DNA from: Desulfotignum sp.
GTDB taxonomy: Bacteria; Desulfobacterota; Desulfobacteria; Desulfobacterales; Desulfobacteraceae
Assembly: GCA_011390335.1 (NCBI GenBank)
Contig: JAABSO010000020.1
Span: forward strand, 1-64,000
DNA length: 64,000 nucleotides
Direction: 5' to 3'
Shown: positions 33,184 to 42,317 of the stretch, piece by piece
How positions within the stretch are numbered: position 1 is the first letter of the stretch
How the letters are laid out: each line of letters starts with the position of its first letter
The notes under the pieces: model-generated
The model's database searches: none
Seen by the model: the letters and a program-made list of their open reading frames with translations, nothing else
Told to the model about the DNA's origin: nothing
Translations under genes and position numbers: made by a program

Positions 33184-35572
33184 GGTTCTGTCCCATCATG
33201 GCCCCGGCCGCCACCACCTGGCCCAGGGAGATCCCACCGTCACCTGTGGGCACAAGAGAATGGGAAAAAACTGCCAGGCCTTTTCCTTCCAGAGCCTGGA
33301 TCATATCTGTAAGAATAATGTCATTGTGAAACACCCCGCCGGACAGGACCACTTTGCCAAGACCGGCGGAACCGGCAATTTTTTCCGCTGCCAAAGCAAA
33401 GGCGGCCACGATGGTCTGATGAAACCGTCTGCTGATGACGGGTGCCGGCACCTGCCCGGCAATATCTGCCACAATGTCTTTGATACACGGCATCATGTCA
33501 ATGATGTATTCAGGCCCGTCTGCATTGGACATGGCCTGATCCAGGCTGAATGCATAGGGATCAGCCGGTCTTTTACCGGTATCCTTTCGGGCCTCTGTTT
33601 CCAATGCCACGGCTGCCTGGCTTTCATGGGAAATGGTATGCCGGATGCACAGCAAGGAAGCCACAGCATCAAACAGCCGGCCGCAGCTGGAGGTTTTCGG
33701 GCAATTGATCTGCTTTTCCATCATCCGACAGACAAATACCAGTTTTTTTCTGTCCATCTGCCGGATATAGGGCATGTCCAGGTCCAGAAAACTGCTGCCC
33801 ATGGCGGTATACAAGACAGCGGCAGCCATGCGCCAGGGTTCCAGCACAGCAGCATCCCCGCCGGGCATGGGCACATAGCCCAGATGGGCTTTGCGCTGAA
33901 AGGTTTCACAGGTGACTGCAAGGATCTCTCCCCCCCAGATATGGCCGTCAGTGCCGTATCCTGTGCCGTCCAGGGTAATGGCGATCACCGGCTCATCCAG
34001 GTTGTTTTCCGCCATGCAGGATACGGCATGGGCATGGTGGTGCTGCACCCCCACCAGGGAAATCCGGGTCTGGCCAGCAATTCTGAAAGCAGAAGGATCG
34101 CCGGATTCAGCCGCCATCTGTTCCCTGTCAGCGGCATATTGTCCGGCAAATTTTGTGCTCATATACCCCGGATGCAGGTCATGAGCCACTATCTTTGGGG
34201 TGGTATCCAGGATTTTTGTAAAATGGGCAATGGTGTGGGTAAAAAATTCATAAATTTTGTGGTTTTCCATATCCCCGATGTGCTGGCTTAAAAACGCCTG
34301 GTTCCCCCGGGTGAGGCAGATGGTGTTTTTCAGACCTGCCCCGCAGCCGAGAACAGGCGGCAAAGACCTGTTCAACTGCACAGGAAGCGGGGCATATCCC
34401 CTGGACCGCCGGATAAACCGGGGCTTTTGTGCCTGAAACCGGACAATGGAATCATCTGCTCGAAAATAGATATCCCGGTTGTGCAAAAGAAAATAATCTG
34501 CAATATGGGAAAATGCATCCAGGGCATCCTGGTTGTCAACAGACAGGGGTTCACCAGACCGGTTTCCCGAGGTCATCACGAGAATATCCGGACCATTGTC
34601 AAAAACCAGGTGATGCAGCGGGGTATAGGGCAGCATGATGCCAAGACAGGTATTATCGGGCGCCAGGGCCGGAGACAGTGCGGCACAGCCTTGCTGCAGA
34701 TCTTTTTTTGCCAGAACAATGGGCCGGTGATAACAGTGAAGCAGATTTTTTTCATCATCAGACACCTGCACATGGTCATACAGCACGCCAGCAGACCGGG
34801 CCATAAGGGCAAAAGGCTTGTGTGGCCTGTGCTTTCGCTGCCGCAGCAGCCGGACAGCCTGGTCGTTGGCAGCATCTGCAGCCAGGTGGAACCCGCCCAG
34901 GCCCTTGATGGCCAGGATATGGCCTTTTTTGAGCAAAGCCCCTGCCATGGCAGCAGCATTGCCTGGTCCTGCCACCTGCCGCCCCTGGTTGTCGGTTAAA
35001 AAAACATGGGGCCCGCACACAGGACAGGCATTTGGCTGGGCATGGAAGCGGCGGTCTGCCGGATTTTCATACTCGGCCCGGCAGTCCGGACACATGGCAA
35101 AATCCTTCATGGAGGTGCTGGGCCGGTCATAGGGAATATCACTGATGATGGTGAACCTGGGCCCGCAATTGGTGCAGTTGATAAAGGGGTATGCAAACCG
35201 CCGGTTTTTTGGATCACGCATTTCTGTGAGGCAGTCGTCACATACACACACATCCGGCGATATCAGGGTGGCACGGTTTTCGGATGCGCGGCTGGGGATG
35301 ATGTGAAAATCTGTGAATCCTGTGACAGGTATCCTTGTTACATCGATTTTATCCACCCGGGCCAGAACCGGGGGATTGGCGGTGATCCCGTTCACAAACT
35401 CACCCATGCTGCAAGCGGGGCCCTCCACCCGGGCCAGAACCCCGCCGGCGGTATTGGAGACCTCTCCATTAATTCTGTGCTTTTGTGCCAGGGCGAACAA
35501 AAAAGGCCTGAAACCAACGCCCTGGACCACCCCGCTGATTTCAAGCCGGCTGGCGATACACTCTAAATTCAT
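33179..35572 (-). CDS. hypF: Carbamoyltransferase HypF
   Basis: 797 residues in the full HypF layout. Acylphosphatase domain with GVVQGVGFRPFLFALAQ (~14-30); two zinc-finger sets (CVCDDCL, INCTNCGPRF, CPDCRAEY, NACPVCGPH); a YrdC-like domain (GHILAIKGLGGFHLAADA); and a Kae1-like domain with the HHHAHAVSC metal site. It transfers a carbamoyl group from carbamoyl phosphate to HypE. Its start overlaps the hypC stop by 4 nt (ATGA). Its own stop lies in repeat B copy 2. Confidence 0.95.
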   Translation of the reverse strand: MNLECIASRLEISGVVQGVGFRPFLFALAQKHRINGEVSNTAGGVLARVEGPACSMGEFVNGITANPPVLARVDKIDVTRIPVTGFTDFHIIPSRASENRATLISPDVCVCDDCLTEMRDPKNRRFAYPFINCTNCGPRFTIISDIPYDRPSTSMKDFAMCPDCRAEYENPADRRFHAQPNACPVCGPHVFLTDNQGRQVAGPGNAAAMAGALLKKGHILAIKGLGGFHLAADAANDQAVRLLRQRKHRPHKPFALMARSAGVLYDHVQVSDDEKNLLHCYHRPIVLAKKDLQQGCAALSPALAPDNTCLGIMLPYTPLHHLVFDNGPDILVMTSGNRSGEPLSVDNQDALDAFSHIADYFLLHNRDIYFRADDSIVRFQAQKPRFIRRSRGYAPLPVQLNRSLPPVLGCGAGLKNTICLTRGNQAFLSQHIGDMENHKIYEFFTHTIAHFTKILDTTPKIVAHDLHPGYMSTKFAGQYAADREQMAAESGDPSAFRIAGQTRISLVGVQHHHAHAVSCMAENNLDEPVIAITLDGTGYGTDGHIWGGEILAVTCETFQRKAHLGYVPMPGGDAAVLEPWRMAAAVLYTAMGSSFLDLDMPYIRQMDRKKLVFVCRMMEKQINCPKTSSCGRLFDAVASLLCIRHTISHESQAAVALETEARKDTGKRPADPYAFSLDQAMSNADGPEYIIDMMPCIKDIVADIAGQVPAPVISRRFHQTIVAAFALAAEKIAGSAGLGKVVLSGGVFHNDIILTDMIQALEGKGLAVFSHSLVPTGDGGISLGQVVAAGAMMGQNQ

Positions 35573-35820
35573 ACATCTGCGGCAGAGGCCCCGTCCCGGT
35601 CTCTGTCAGCTGCCAGCATACTGCGCATATCTTCCAGGGTCTGAAGAGCGGCCTGTTCATCCAGTTTGCTGATGGCAAACCCGGCATGCACGATGACATA
35701 ATCACCGATTTTCACATCATCTAAAATGAGCAGGCTGGCCTCTCTCACCACCCCGTCCACCTCTACTCTGGCAAGGCTGTCCTGGATATCAATTATTTTT
35801 GAGGGTACGGCTAAACACAT
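35569..35820 (-). CDS. hypC: Hydrogenase assembly chaperone HypC
   Basis: 83 residues starting MCLAVPSKIIDIQ, where Cys2 is the iron-binding residue. The ATG at 35820 is chosen because the family needs Cys at position 2; an ATG at 35829 would add MGC. DVKIGDYVIVHAGFAISKLD is the conserved core. It escorts the Fe(CN)2CO group with HypD to the large subunit. First gene of hypCFDE; no hypA or hypB is nearby. Confidence 0.94.
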   Translation of the reverse strand: MCLAVPSKIIDIQDSLARVEVDGVVREASLLILDDVKIGDYVIVHAGFAISKLDEQAALQTLEDMRSMLAADRDRDGASAADV

Positions 35821-35931
35821 ACATCCCATCCCTTTTATGCAATATAAAAATTGTCTGGACTGTCACTATACCTGCAGCACAGGGATTGGGCAATACCTAA
35901 TTTCATGTCAGCTGCACCAAGTATCCGTGAT

Positions 35932-36342
35932 TTATCTGCCGCCTTCTTCTATGGCAGTATTCATTAAGGCTGATTTTCTTGCTTTTAATTCCACTGCTGT
36001 CCGGTACATGATGTTGTTTTCCATAAGGTGCATCATTTCCGTATCGATATTCACGGAATCCAGGTGATAAATATCAACATCTTCACTGTTTTCCCCGTTC
36101 ATGACAAAGGCATCATCTCCAGGGGCGGGCAGATGTTTTGGATGGGTCTTGTCTATATAGTCAGGTTCTTTTCCTTTCATTGCCCGTTCAAGGGTGTTGT
36201 TGAAATCAAGGTCTGCGGGCTTATAACCAATGGTATCCATATTGGCTATATTTCCGGTAATCAGGTTGTGCCGTTTGGCAGAAACATCCATTGCCTTTGC
36301 AATCATTTTTGATGTATAGCCGAAAATCCGCGAATCTCCCAT
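35932..36342 (-). CDS. flgB: Flagellar basal-body rod protein FlgB
   Basis: 136 residues from ATG 36342, chosen for GAGAGGG just upstream. N-terminal rod signature: AKRHNLITGNIANMDTIGYK. C-terminal helix: DTEMMHLMENNIMYRTAVEL. This matches FlgB in length and motifs. It forms the proximal rod. Normally flgC and fliE follow; here hypC follows after 111 bp. A sigma-54 promoter lies at 36429-36444. It appears to be an orphan copy or a displaced flgB. Confidence 0.9.
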   Translation of the reverse strand: MGDSRIFGYTSKMIAKAMDVSAKRHNLITGNIANMDTIGYKPADLDFNNTLERAMKGKEPDYIDKTHPKHLPAPGDDAFVMNGENSEDVDIYHLDSVNIDTEMMHLMENNIMYRTAVELKARKSALMNTAIEEGGR

Positions 36343-36428
36343 ATTTCCCTCTCGATCTTTTTTCGTTTGGGTTGCCATTGCGAAGACATCCACTACCCAT
36401 ACCAAGCAACACCTTTGCAAATGAAATA

Positions 36429-36444
36429 TGCAAATCAGGTGCCA
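36429..36444 (-). promoter_or_regulatory. Sigma-54 promoter of flgB
   Basis: On the minus strand TGGCACCTGATTTGCA fits the TGGCAC-N5-TTGCA consensus with GG and GC at exact spacing, about 87 nt before the flgB ATG. Confidence 0.75.
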
Positions 36445-36723
36445 AAAATCCAATCTCATGCTGTCTGAACTGCAAATTGGGCAGGTATATCGTTTCGATA
36501 TCCCGAACTTTTTAAAACAAGGGCGGGTCTGTGCCATGGATACCGCCCATAGTCATAGTGGTGCCCAGTGAACAAAACCTCAAAATCATAGGAGCCTCTA
36601 AAAGGGCCTGTTTATAAAAAAAGATAGGAAAAAACGGCATCCCGGCAGATTGTGTCATGTTTTTGACATGCTGGCCGTCGATCTGCTTGTCAGTATCCTG
36701 GCTGCTTTATAGAAGCCCGGATA

Positions 36724-36763
36724 GTATTCAGCCGGCCATCAAAAAGACTGACCGGCTGAATAC
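36724..36763 (-). terminator. 12-bp hairpin downstream of dodecin
   Basis: GTATTCAGCCGG (36724-36735) pairs perfectly with 36752-36763 around a 16-nt loop, 31 nt after the dodecin stop. No T-run. Confidence 0.5.
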
Positions 36764-36793
36764 CTAACTTGAAATGAAAGGTTTTACACCCGT

Positions 36794-37003
36794 TTAATCC
36801 TGGTATTTAAAGGACAACCTGAGATTGGTGCGAAACTGGGCAGGTTTGCCCTCCTCAATTTTCACATCCAGTTTCCGGACCTCCGCGATTCTCAGGTCCC
36901 GCAGGGAACCGGATGCTTTTGCAATGGCTTTGTTGGCTGCATCTTCCCAGGATGTGTTGCTGGCTCCAACAAGATCGATGATTTTGTAGACACTGTCGCT
37001 CAT
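36794..37003 (-). CDS. Dodecin-family flavin-binding protein
   Basis: 69 residues, typical for dodecin, a small protein that builds a 12-mer storing flavin or CoA. It matches the family along its length: VYKIIDLVGASNTSWEDAAN, KAIAKASGSLRDLRIAEV and the C-terminal FRTNLRLSFKYQD. AGGAGGGTATC precedes the ATG. Single gene with its own downstream hairpin. Confidence 0.92.
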   Translation of the reverse strand: MSDSVYKIIDLVGASNTSWEDAANKAIAKASGSLRDLRIAEVRKLDVKIEEGKPAQFRTNLRLSFKYQD

Positions 37004-37132
37004 GATACCCTCCTTTAAAATAGATTGAAAAAAGTTACCCTTGAGAGCACAAAATGAATGGCAGAAACAGAAAAACAGACCAGAATGAAATTCAACACCA
37101 GATACCTGATTATATAAGAATCAGCCTGGATG

Positions 37133-37981
37133 TCAAAAACTTTTTCCTGATGCCGGCTGTTCCGGCAACGCTGCCGGAACAGAATCTTTTTTGAGAAACC
37201 GGTTTACATGGTCATAATAGTCATCAAACAAGGAAATGGTGTTGTGACCGGCCCCATGGATATGGACCAGTTTTTTGGGACAAGTCAGGCTGTTAAAAAG
37301 GTTCCGGGTATTGTCAATAGGAATGACCTCATCGTCAATAGATGCCAGCACCAGGGTTGAGGATTGTATCCGGGATGAAAAATCAATGGTGCGGTGCCGG
37401 TCCTGGAGAACCAGATTCACCAGCCATGCCGGGTAATAGGCACCTGCCACACCCTGTATGCTGTCAAAGGGACAGGTGAGTATCAGCCTGCCAAGGCCCC
37501 GTTTCAGGGCCAGGTGGGCGGCCATGGAAGATCCCAGGCTACGGCCCCAGGCCCCAGATTTTTCCGGATCAAGACCAAACCTGTCGGCCATGTGGTCATA
37601 TATGGCCAGTGCATCTGATTTGAGACGGGTTTCAGTGGGAGCCCCCTGGCTCAGCCCATATCCCCTGTAGTTCATCAAAACCACATTGGCAGAAAATTTT
37701 GCAGCATAGTCTTCCAGGTTTGAAGACACCTCTTCAGCATTGCCCCCGAAATAAAATATAGTGGGCAGGCCTGCCAGGTCTTTTTGTAAAAACCAGCCGT
37801 GGAGAACCACATTTTTTTCCACCTGTATCAGCAGTTCCTGGACATCCGGCATATTGTCTGTGATATATGCCTGGCGGTCCGGTGTGACAGACACAGGAAA
37901 ATACAGCAGTTTGCGTGAAAAAAAATAGAGTCCTGCCAGAAAAACCATTGCCCCTGCCACCAGAATAAATACAATTCTCAT
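37133..37981 (-). CDS. Membrane-anchored alpha/beta hydrolase
   Basis: 282 residues. The N-terminal hydrophobic segment (VFILVAGAMVFLAGLYFF) is a membrane anchor. The hydrolase domain has an oxyanion region (LHGWFLQKD), MNYRGYGLSQG, the nucleophile motif GRSLGSSMA, Asp in LASIDDEVIP and His in HGAGHNTI. Related to the ABHD13/BEM46 group of serine hydrolases. Substrate unknown. Candidate RNA motif copy 2 lies upstream at 38103-38174. Confidence 0.86.
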   Translation of the reverse strand: MRIVFILVAGAMVFLAGLYFFSRKLLYFPVSVTPDRQAYITDNMPDVQELLIQVEKNVVLHGWFLQKDLAGLPTIFYFGGNAEEVSSNLEDYAAKFSANVVLMNYRGYGLSQGAPTETRLKSDALAIYDHMADRFGLDPEKSGAWGRSLGSSMAAHLALKRGLGRLILTCPFDSIQGVAGAYYPAWLVNLVLQDRHRTIDFSSRIQSSTLVLASIDDEVIPIDNTRNLFNSLTCPKKLVHIHGAGHNTISLFDDYYDHVNRFLKKDSVPAALPEQPASGKSF

Positions 37982-38079
37982 TGCCGCCTCCTTGTCCCGC
38001 CATATTATTTCTGGGATCTAAAATACCCCAGGCAGCGCCGGATGAAAAGTAAAACCTGAACAGCCAGGGGAATCGCATG

Positions 38080-38174
38080 CAGAGGGAGTGTCCCCTGACG
38101 TAGCCCCCTGTGGGTGCCGTGTGACAGGACCGTCAGATGCCAGTCTCTGACCAGTCACACAGCACCTGAAGGGC
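38080..38174 (+). ncRNA. Candidate structured RNA, motif copy 2
   Basis: A 13-position helix (38113-38125 with 38154-38166, one C-A mismatch) encloses AGGACC, then an inner GTCAGA/TCTGAC hairpin (38132-38137 with 38146-38151, 8-nt loop). GCCC/GGGC (38103-38106 with 38171-38174) extends it. A separate small hairpin lies at 38080-38097. It shares TGTGACAGGACCGTCAGA with copy 1. It sits in a 435-bp gap before the YdcZ gene. No terminal repeats were found here, unlike copy 1. Strand not certain. Confidence 0.5.
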
Positions 38175-38360
38175 ATGGTATCAAGCAGCTGAACTGGATG
38201 TGGTTACTTGCAATTGTCCTGCCTGACCGGCTTGATTTTCGGCATCTTTTTTAGTAGAAGGTGAATGAACAAAATCCACGGGGCCGGACACCGGCAGAAC
38301 AATGCTTCGGGACCGGCCGATTTTTTTTTATATGAAAGAACAGATCAACCTACTGCATTC

Positions 38361-38403
38361 TTTCATGTTTTGTTGTGCTCGCGAGGGCATGAAGGTAATA
38401 AAA
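38361..38403 (+). repeat. Dispersed repeat family B, truncated copy 3
   Basis: TTTCATGTTTTGTTGTGCTCG, with GCGAGGGCATGA after it, keeps only the right part of the family B consensus, ending just before the ribosome site of the YdcZ gene. Confidence 0.5.
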
Positions 38404-38416
38404 AAGGAGAGAGAAG

Positions 38417-38851
38417 GTGAACTTCATATACCTGGTCATTATTGCAGCCGTGGGCGGCATTGCCGTGGCTGTTCAGGGACAGCTGATGGGAAGCATTGAC
38501 AAGCAGGTGGGGACTTTGGAAAGCGTCTTTGTCACCTATGGCGGCGGTGGATTCATCATCGGCATCATCATGATTCTGTTACGGGGGGCAAACCTGTCAG
38601 GCCTGTCGCAGATCCCCTGGTACACCCTTCTGGCCGGTCCCATGGGCCTGGTGCTCATCGCTGCCATCGGATACAGCGTCCCCCGCCTGGGCCTGGTGCC
38701 GGCGTTCACCATCCTGGTGGCGGCCCAGTTCATGGCAGCGGCCCTGATTGACCAGTTCGGCCTGTTCGGGGCAGAGATCAGGCAGATCAGTCTGTCCCGG
38801 GTATCCGGCATGCTGGTGATGCTTCTGGGCATCTGGCTGGCTATGCGGTGA
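38417..38851 (+). CDS. YdcZ/DUF606-type DMT-superfamily membrane protein
   Basis: 144 residues, four to five membrane helices. It matches the YdcZ family: AAVGGIAVAVQGQLMGSIDK, FVTYGGGGFIIG, PWYTLLAGPMGLVL and AAQFMAAALIDQFGLFG. GTG start 38417 follows GGAGAGAG. Family members are half-size drug/metabolite-transporter proteins, often paired; only one is present here. Function unknown. Confidence 0.85.
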   Translation: MNFIYLVIIAAVGGIAVAVQGQLMGSIDKQVGTLESVFVTYGGGGFIIGIIMILLRGANLSGLSQIPWYTLLAGPMGLVLIAAIGYSVPRLGLVPAFTILVAAQFMAAALIDQFGLFGAEIRQISLSRVSGMLVMLLGIWLAMR

Positions 38852-38899
38852 ATAAGGTACAGAGCAAAGGCAGGATGGTGTTATATTCCTGGTTATGCA

Positions 38900-39322
38900 T
38901 CAGGCAAGGGTATCTTTTTTTGAAAGCGGGGATAAAAAATTCTGTACCATCTCAAAAAGCAGTTTCAAGGAATAGGGCTTGGGAATGACTGCATCAAACA
39001 GGTTCTCATCCATCAGCCAGGGGGTGCCGGACATGGCGATGACCGGGATGCTGTCCCCTTTCAGGTTTCTGACATTTTCCAGCACCTCATCCCCCGACAT
39101 CTTGCCCATCACTATATCGGTTATCACCAGATTGTATTCATTGGACTGCAGTTTTCTTACGCCTTTTTCACCGCTGTCCGCTGTATCAACCCGGTACCCT
39201 TTTCTGGACAATGCCATGGCCAGCATTTTCAAAATTGCTGTTTCATCATCAATGACAAGTATGCTTGCAGGCGCTGACGGATTTTCAGGCATTGTTTCAA
39301 TTCCAGAAAAGGTTTTGGTCAT
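38900..39322 (-). CDS. Single-domain response regulator
   Basis: 140 residues containing only a receiver domain. VIDDE carries the acidic pocket, NLVITDIVMG the phospho-Asp, VIAMSGTP the Thr/Ser switch region, and IPKPYSLK the Lys. No output domain. ATG 39322 has its purine site only one base away, so ATG 39292 (MPENPSAPAS) is an alternative start. Lies beside the opp operon on the same strand; partner kinase not identified. Confidence 0.85.
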   Translation of the reverse strand: MTKTFSGIETMPENPSAPASILVIDDETAILKMLAMALSRKGYRVDTADSGEKGVRKLQSNEYNLVITDIVMGKMSGDEVLENVRNLKGDSIPVIAMSGTPWLMDENLFDAVIPKPYSLKLLFEMVQNFLSPLSKKDTLA

Positions 39323-39387
39323 ACCTTCTTAATTTTTATCAATCCGGCCAAGGTATAATCTATCTGCATACAGAATACAACAGCAAA

Positions 39388-40410
39388 TTACGCCATGGGC
39401 CACCCTTCCTCCACCCCATGGCAGGACACAAAACTGCCGTTGGGCAGTTCATTGAGGCGGGGAAATTCTTTTTTGCACCGGTCACGGGCAAAGACACACC
39501 GGTTGTGAAACACACACCCTGACGGCAGGTGCACCGGTGTGGGCACCTCGCCCTTGAGTTTGATGTGCTTGGCCTTTTTTTCTCCTATCTTTGGGATGGC
39601 AGACAAAAGAGCCCTTGTATAGGGGTGCCGGGGTTCGTTGAAAAGGTCATTGGCCGAGGCCAGTTCACACAGGGTGCCCAGATACAGCACTGCCACCCGG
39701 GAGCTGATATGGTGCACCACAGACAGGTCATGGGTGATAAACAGATAGGTCAGGTCATGTTTTTCCCGCAGGTCCATGAGCAGGTTCAGAATCTGGGCCT
39801 GGATGGAGACATCCAGGGCAGACACCGGCTCGTCTGCCACGATGAAATCAGGATCCAGTATAAGTCCCCTGGCAATGGAGATGCGCTGGCGCTGGCCACC
39901 GGAAAATTCATGGGGGTGCCGGGCGATCCAGGCCGGGTCAACCCCCACCTGTTCCATGACATAGGCCACCTTGTCCATGGCTTCCTGGGAGGTCATCTTG
40001 GGGTTGTGGAACCGCAATGGTTCTTCCAGGGTCTGACGCACGGTTTTCCTGGGATTCAATGACGCATAGGGATCCTGGAAAATCATCTGCATTTTTCTGC
40101 GATAGGGAAGCCACTGCTCATGGGTGAGGGTATCAATACGCTGGCCGTCATAAAAAATCTTACCGGCATTGGGCCGGTAAAGTCCCAGGATGACCCGTGC
40201 CAGGGTGGATTTTCCGCACCCGCTTTCCCCCACAACGCTCAGGGTTTCTCCTTTGTTGACAAACAAAGAGACGTTGTTCACGGCCTTGACAGTGGTTTTT
40301 TCCAGGTGAATGCCGCCTTTGAAACGCAGTTGGTCCAGAAATCCGCCGGAAATATCAAAATGCTTGACCACGTCCTGGACGCGTAATAAAGGGGTATGAT
40401 TCGTCGTCAT
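39388..40410 (-). CDS. oppF: Oligopeptide/nickel-type ABC transporter ATP-binding protein (OppF)
   Basis: 340 residues. Walker A GESGCGKSTLARVILG, signature EFSGGQRQRISIARGL, Walker B FIVADEPVSALDVS, switch His in LFITHDLSVV. The C-terminal oligopeptide-binding extension has a Cys group (SGCVFHNRCVFARDRC), typical of OppF/DppF. Last gene of oppABCDF. Confidence 0.92.
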   Translation of the reverse strand: MTTNHTPLLRVQDVVKHFDISGGFLDQLRFKGGIHLEKTTVKAVNNVSLFVNKGETLSVVGESGCGKSTLARVILGLYRPNAGKIFYDGQRIDTLTHEQWLPYRRKMQMIFQDPYASLNPRKTVRQTLEEPLRFHNPKMTSQEAMDKVAYVMEQVGVDPAWIARHPHEFSGGQRQRISIARGLILDPDFIVADEPVSALDVSIQAQILNLLMDLREKHDLTYLFITHDLSVVHHISSRVAVLYLGTLCELASANDLFNEPRHPYTRALLSAIPKIGEKKAKHIKLKGEVPTPVHLPSGCVFHNRCVFARDRCKKEFPRLNELPNGSFVSCHGVEEGWPMA

Positions 40411-40424
40411 GGATATTCCTTATC

Positions 40425-41384
40425 TTATTTCATATGACAGGCTGCCATAATGCCGTTTTGTTTTTCTTCCAGCACCGGGGTCTGCTGGGTACAGATATCT
40501 GCCGCAAGTTCACACCTGGGATTGAATGCACACCCGGGCGGGATATTGGTAAGGGTGGGCATCATCCCCGGAATCTGCTTGAGGTCTTTGCCCGGTTCAA
40601 TGGAACCGGGAATGGATCCGATGAGCCCGATGGTATAGGGATGCACCGGATGGTGCACCACGGTTTCCGTGGGGCCGTATTCAATGATCTTGCCCGCATA
40701 CATGACTGCAATCTTTTCGGTCACCTGGGACACCACTCCTAAGTCATGGGTGATGAGCATCAGCCCCATTTTTTCATTCTCACACAATTCCTGGAGCAGG
40801 TCCATGATCTCGGCCTGGATGGTGACATCCAAAGCGGTTGTGGGCTCATCTGCAATGATAATGGCCGGGTCGGCCAAAAGGGATATGGCAATGATGATCC
40901 GCTGGCGCATGCCCCCGGACAATTCGTGGGGGTACTGGGCCAGCCGCTTTTCAGGAGACGGCATCTGGACCAATTTCAATTTTTCCAGGGCAATGGCCCG
41001 GGCTTGGGATTTGGATATATTCCTGTGGGCTTTCAGGGTTTCGATCATCTGAAACCCGATGGTGTACACCGGATTCAGGGTCATCATGGGGTCCTGAAAA
41101 ATCATGGAGATCCGGTTTCCCCTGATTTTGCGCATTTTGTCCGGGGGATAGGCAGATATCTCTTTTCCTTCAAAATGAATACTGCCCCTGGAAATATAGC
41201 CGGGCTTGGAAATAAGGTTGATGATGGCAAACCCGGTAACGGATTTGCCCGCCCCGCTTTCCCCCACCAGGCCCATGCGTTCTCCGGGATCCAGTTGAAA
41301 GCTGACACCGTCGATTGCCGTGATATCACCGGACCTGAGGGCGAATTTCACCTCAAGGTCCCGGACTTCTAAAAGAGAAGGCAT
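40425..41384 (-). CDS. oppD: Oligopeptide/nickel-type ABC transporter ATP-binding protein (OppD)
   Basis: 319 residues. Walker A GESGAGKSVTG, signature ELSGGMRQRIIIAISL, Walker B IIIADEPTTALDVT, switch His LMLITHDLGVV. C-terminal Cys-containing extension (PPGCAFNPRCELAADIC) as in OppD/DppD. Works as a pair with OppF. Confidence 0.92.
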   Translation of the reverse strand: MPSLLEVRDLEVKFALRSGDITAIDGVSFQLDPGERMGLVGESGAGKSVTGFAIINLISKPGYISRGSIHFEGKEISAYPPDKMRKIRGNRISMIFQDPMMTLNPVYTIGFQMIETLKAHRNISKSQARAIALEKLKLVQMPSPEKRLAQYPHELSGGMRQRIIIAISLLADPAIIIADEPTTALDVTIQAEIMDLLQELCENEKMGLMLITHDLGVVSQVTEKIAVMYAGKIIEYGPTETVVHHPVHPYTIGLIGSIPGSIEPGKDLKQIPGMMPTLTNIPPGCAFNPRCELAADICTQQTPVLEEKQNGIMAACHMK

Positions 41385-41396
41385 CGTAAAATTTTG

Positions 41397-42317
41397 TTAT
41401 CCTTTGTATAGTTTCGGGTTAAGCACGTCCCTTAGCCAGTCACCCAGCAGGTTGATAACCAGGACAAAGAGCACCAGCCACAGCCCCGGCAGCACCGTAA
41501 TCCACCATGATCCGGAAAAAAAGAACTCCTGCCCTGACCGGATAAGCGATCCCAAAGACGGTTTTGTCACGGGCATGCCAAGTCCCAGAAACGACAGGGC
41601 CGCCTCACTCATGACCGCATTGGCCACCTGGATGGTGGAAATGACCATCACCGAGGTCAGGGCATTGGGCAGGATATGGCGGAACATGATGATCCTTTGG
41701 GGCAGGCCGATCACCCGTGCCGCCTCCACATATTCCTTGTTTTTTTCCCCCATGACCGATGCCCGGATGGTTCTGGCGAACATGGGCCAGTTGGATAGTC
41801 CGATGATAATGGTCAACAGCGGTATCGCGAGCTGCTCAAAACTGCCGGCACCAAACACAACCTGGAAAATGGCGCTCATGAAGATGGCCACCATGAGATA
41901 GGGAAAGGAAAACTGGATATCTGCCAGACGCATGAGAATGGCATCTGTTTTTCCCCCCAGATACCCTGCCATAAGCCCTAAGACAATACCGATGGCCGCC
42001 TGGATGGCCACGGCCCCAAGCCCTATGATAATGGAGGTGCGCAGCCCGTAGAACATGGTTGACAGCATGTCACGGCCCTGATTGTCCGTACCCAGAGGAA
42101 ATTCCATCGATCCGCCATCCATCCACATGGGGGGAATTTCCGAGTTCATGATGTCGATATTGGCGGAATCATATGGGTCCATGGGAGAAATCCAGGGGGC
42201 GGCAAACGCTATAACCAAAAAAAATACCAGGACAACAAAGCTTGCCATGGCCACCATGTCCCGCCTGAAACTGTATAAAAAATAGGATTCTTTAAACTGC
42301 TGTAATTTTGTTTTCAT
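41397..42317 (-). CDS. oppC: ABC transporter permease (OppC/DppC type)
   Basis: 306 residues from ATG 42317, overlapping the oppB stop by 4 nt (ATGA). About six helices; N-terminal OppC region (DSANIDIMNSEIPPMWMDG, then PLGTDNQGRDMLSTMFYGLR) and the permease loop EAARVIGLPQRIIMFRHILP that contacts the ATPases. Confidence 0.92.
   Translation of the reverse strand: MKTKLQQFKESYFLYSFRRDMVAMASFVVLVFFLVIAFAAPWISPMDPYDSANIDIMNSEIPPMWMDGGSMEFPLGTDNQGRDMLSTMFYGLRTSIIIGLGAVAIQAAIGIVLGLMAGYLGGKTDAILMRLADIQFSFPYLMVAIFMSAIFQVVFGAGSFEQLAIPLLTIIIGLSNWPMFARTIRASVMGEKNKEYVEAARVIGLPQRIIMFRHILPNALTSVMVISTIQVANAVMSEAALSFLGLGMPVTKPSLGSLIRSGQEFFFSGSWWITVLPGLWLVLFVLVINLLGDWLRDVLNPKLYKG

Larger units (their letters stand above)
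36343..36793. other. 451-bp intergenic region upstream of flgB
   Basis: No gene seen. It holds the sigma-54 promoter of flgB (36429-36444) and the dodecin 3' hairpin (36724-36763). Between them lies A/T-rich sequence with a short TGTCA/TGACA inverted repeat. Confidence 0.6.
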
